From positions 1 to 6,169 of the forward strand of contig JAAZOA010000255.1 in NCBI GenBank assembly GCA_012798055.1: 6,169 nucleotides of DNA. The letters are read 5' to 3'. How positions within the stretch are numbered: the first letter of the stretch is position 1; the number at the start of each line of letters is the position of its first letter. Of the stretch, positions 5,934-6,169 are shown piece after piece. The DNA is from Syntrophomonadaceae bacterium. Lineage in GTDB: Bacteria > Bacillota > Syntrophomonadia > Syntrophomonadales > Syntrophomonadaceae. The translations under genes and the position numbers were made by a program. Under the pieces are notes generated by a model. The model was not told where the DNA came from. It worked only from the letters and a program-made list of their open reading frames with translations, and did no database searches.

Positions 5934-6169
5934 GTGAGAATCTTGGCGGGTCCGGAGGAGAAGAGAAAGCTGAAAGAACTTGACATCGAAGCGCGGCTGC
6001 GGGAAAGTGAGGAGAAATACCGGCTCCTGTTCGAGTCTGCCTACGATGGGATCCTGCTCATGGATGGAAGGATTGTGGTGGACTGCAACCAGCGGGCCGC
6101 ACAGATCTTCGGCTGCACCATGGAACAGCTGAAGGGTGCCTCCGCCAGCAGGTTCATTCCTCCCGTCCA
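5934..6169 (+). CDS. PAS-domain sensor or signalling protein (N-terminal part, cut by the window end)
   Basis: The open frame has 78 full codons and continues past the end. Residues 8-28 (numbering from GTG 5934) are a charged Glu/Lys/Arg-rich helix, probably a linker or coiled coil. From residue 26 the pattern EEKYRLLFESAYDGILLMDG, then VVDCNQRAAQIFGC (48-61) and the following EQLKGASASRFIPP (64-77), is a typical PAS domain start as found in histidine kinases, diguanylate cyclases and PAS-dependent regulators. No output domain is visible, so the class cannot be decided. No N-terminal membrane segment is seen, suggesting a cytoplasmic sensor. The start is unsure: GTG 5934, or TTG 5943 with AGGTGAG at 5932-5938. 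An in-frame stop at 5898-5900 limits extension upstream. It lies 29 nt after the small unknown gene with no clear terminator between. Confidence 0.85.
   Translation, partial: MRILAGPEEKRKLKELDIEARLRESEEKYRLLFESAYDGILLMDGRIVVDCNQRAAQIFGCTMEQLKGASASRFIPPV

Noticed and set aside
1..6169. CRISPR arrays, insertion sequences, tRNA or rRNA genes, phage or defence systems
   Set aside because: No repeat-spacer pattern, transposase, terminal inverted repeats, tRNA-like cloverleaf or rRNA-like sequence was seen; the window is almost fully occupied by housekeeping genes.

Overview
The window is a bacterial de novo pyrimidine (UMP) biosynthesis operon, with every gene on the + strand. Three things point to a Gram-positive, probably anaerobic Clostridia-type Firmicute: PyrR-type transcription attenuation, the NAD-linked pyrK/pyrD (class 1B) dihydroorotate dehydrogenase pair, and strong AGGAGG-like ribosome sites. 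The DNA is visibly GC-rich, so a GC-rich Peptococcaceae or Syntrophomonadaceae-like lineage is a reasonable guess. I cannot name a genus from sequence alone.

Layout. The 3' end of pyrR (1-106) is followed by a 130-nt leader (107-236). The leader holds a near-consensus PyrR-binding loop, an antiterminator helix and an intrinsic terminator, which are mutually exclusive folds. Next come pyrB (237-1175), pyrC (1159-2451, overlapping pyrB by 17 nt), pyrK (2506-3300), pyrD (3314-4252), pyrF (4288-5007) and pyrE (5010-5585). A 99-residue protein of unknown function follows at 5605-5904. A PAS-domain protein starts near 5934 and runs off the window end. No gap exceeds 130 nt, and no terminator is visible after the leader terminator.

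How it works together. PyrB condenses carbamoyl phosphate with aspartate, PyrC closes the ring to dihydroorotate, and PyrD with PyrK oxidises it to orotate, passing electrons through FMN, 2Fe-2S and FAD to NAD+. PyrE adds phosphoribose from PRPP, and PyrF decarboxylates OMP to UMP. UMP (or UTP) bound to PyrR should then stabilise the binding loop in the leader and stop transcription before pyrB. The carbamoyl phosphate synthase genes found between pyrC and pyrK in the Bacillus operon are missing here, as is the permease gene pyrP between pyrR and pyrB.

Novelty. The core is a well-known system. The less explained parts are the small unknown protein and the PAS protein at the 3' end, the missing carbamoyl phosphate synthase genes with a hairpin at that junction, and a CxxC tail on PyrE.
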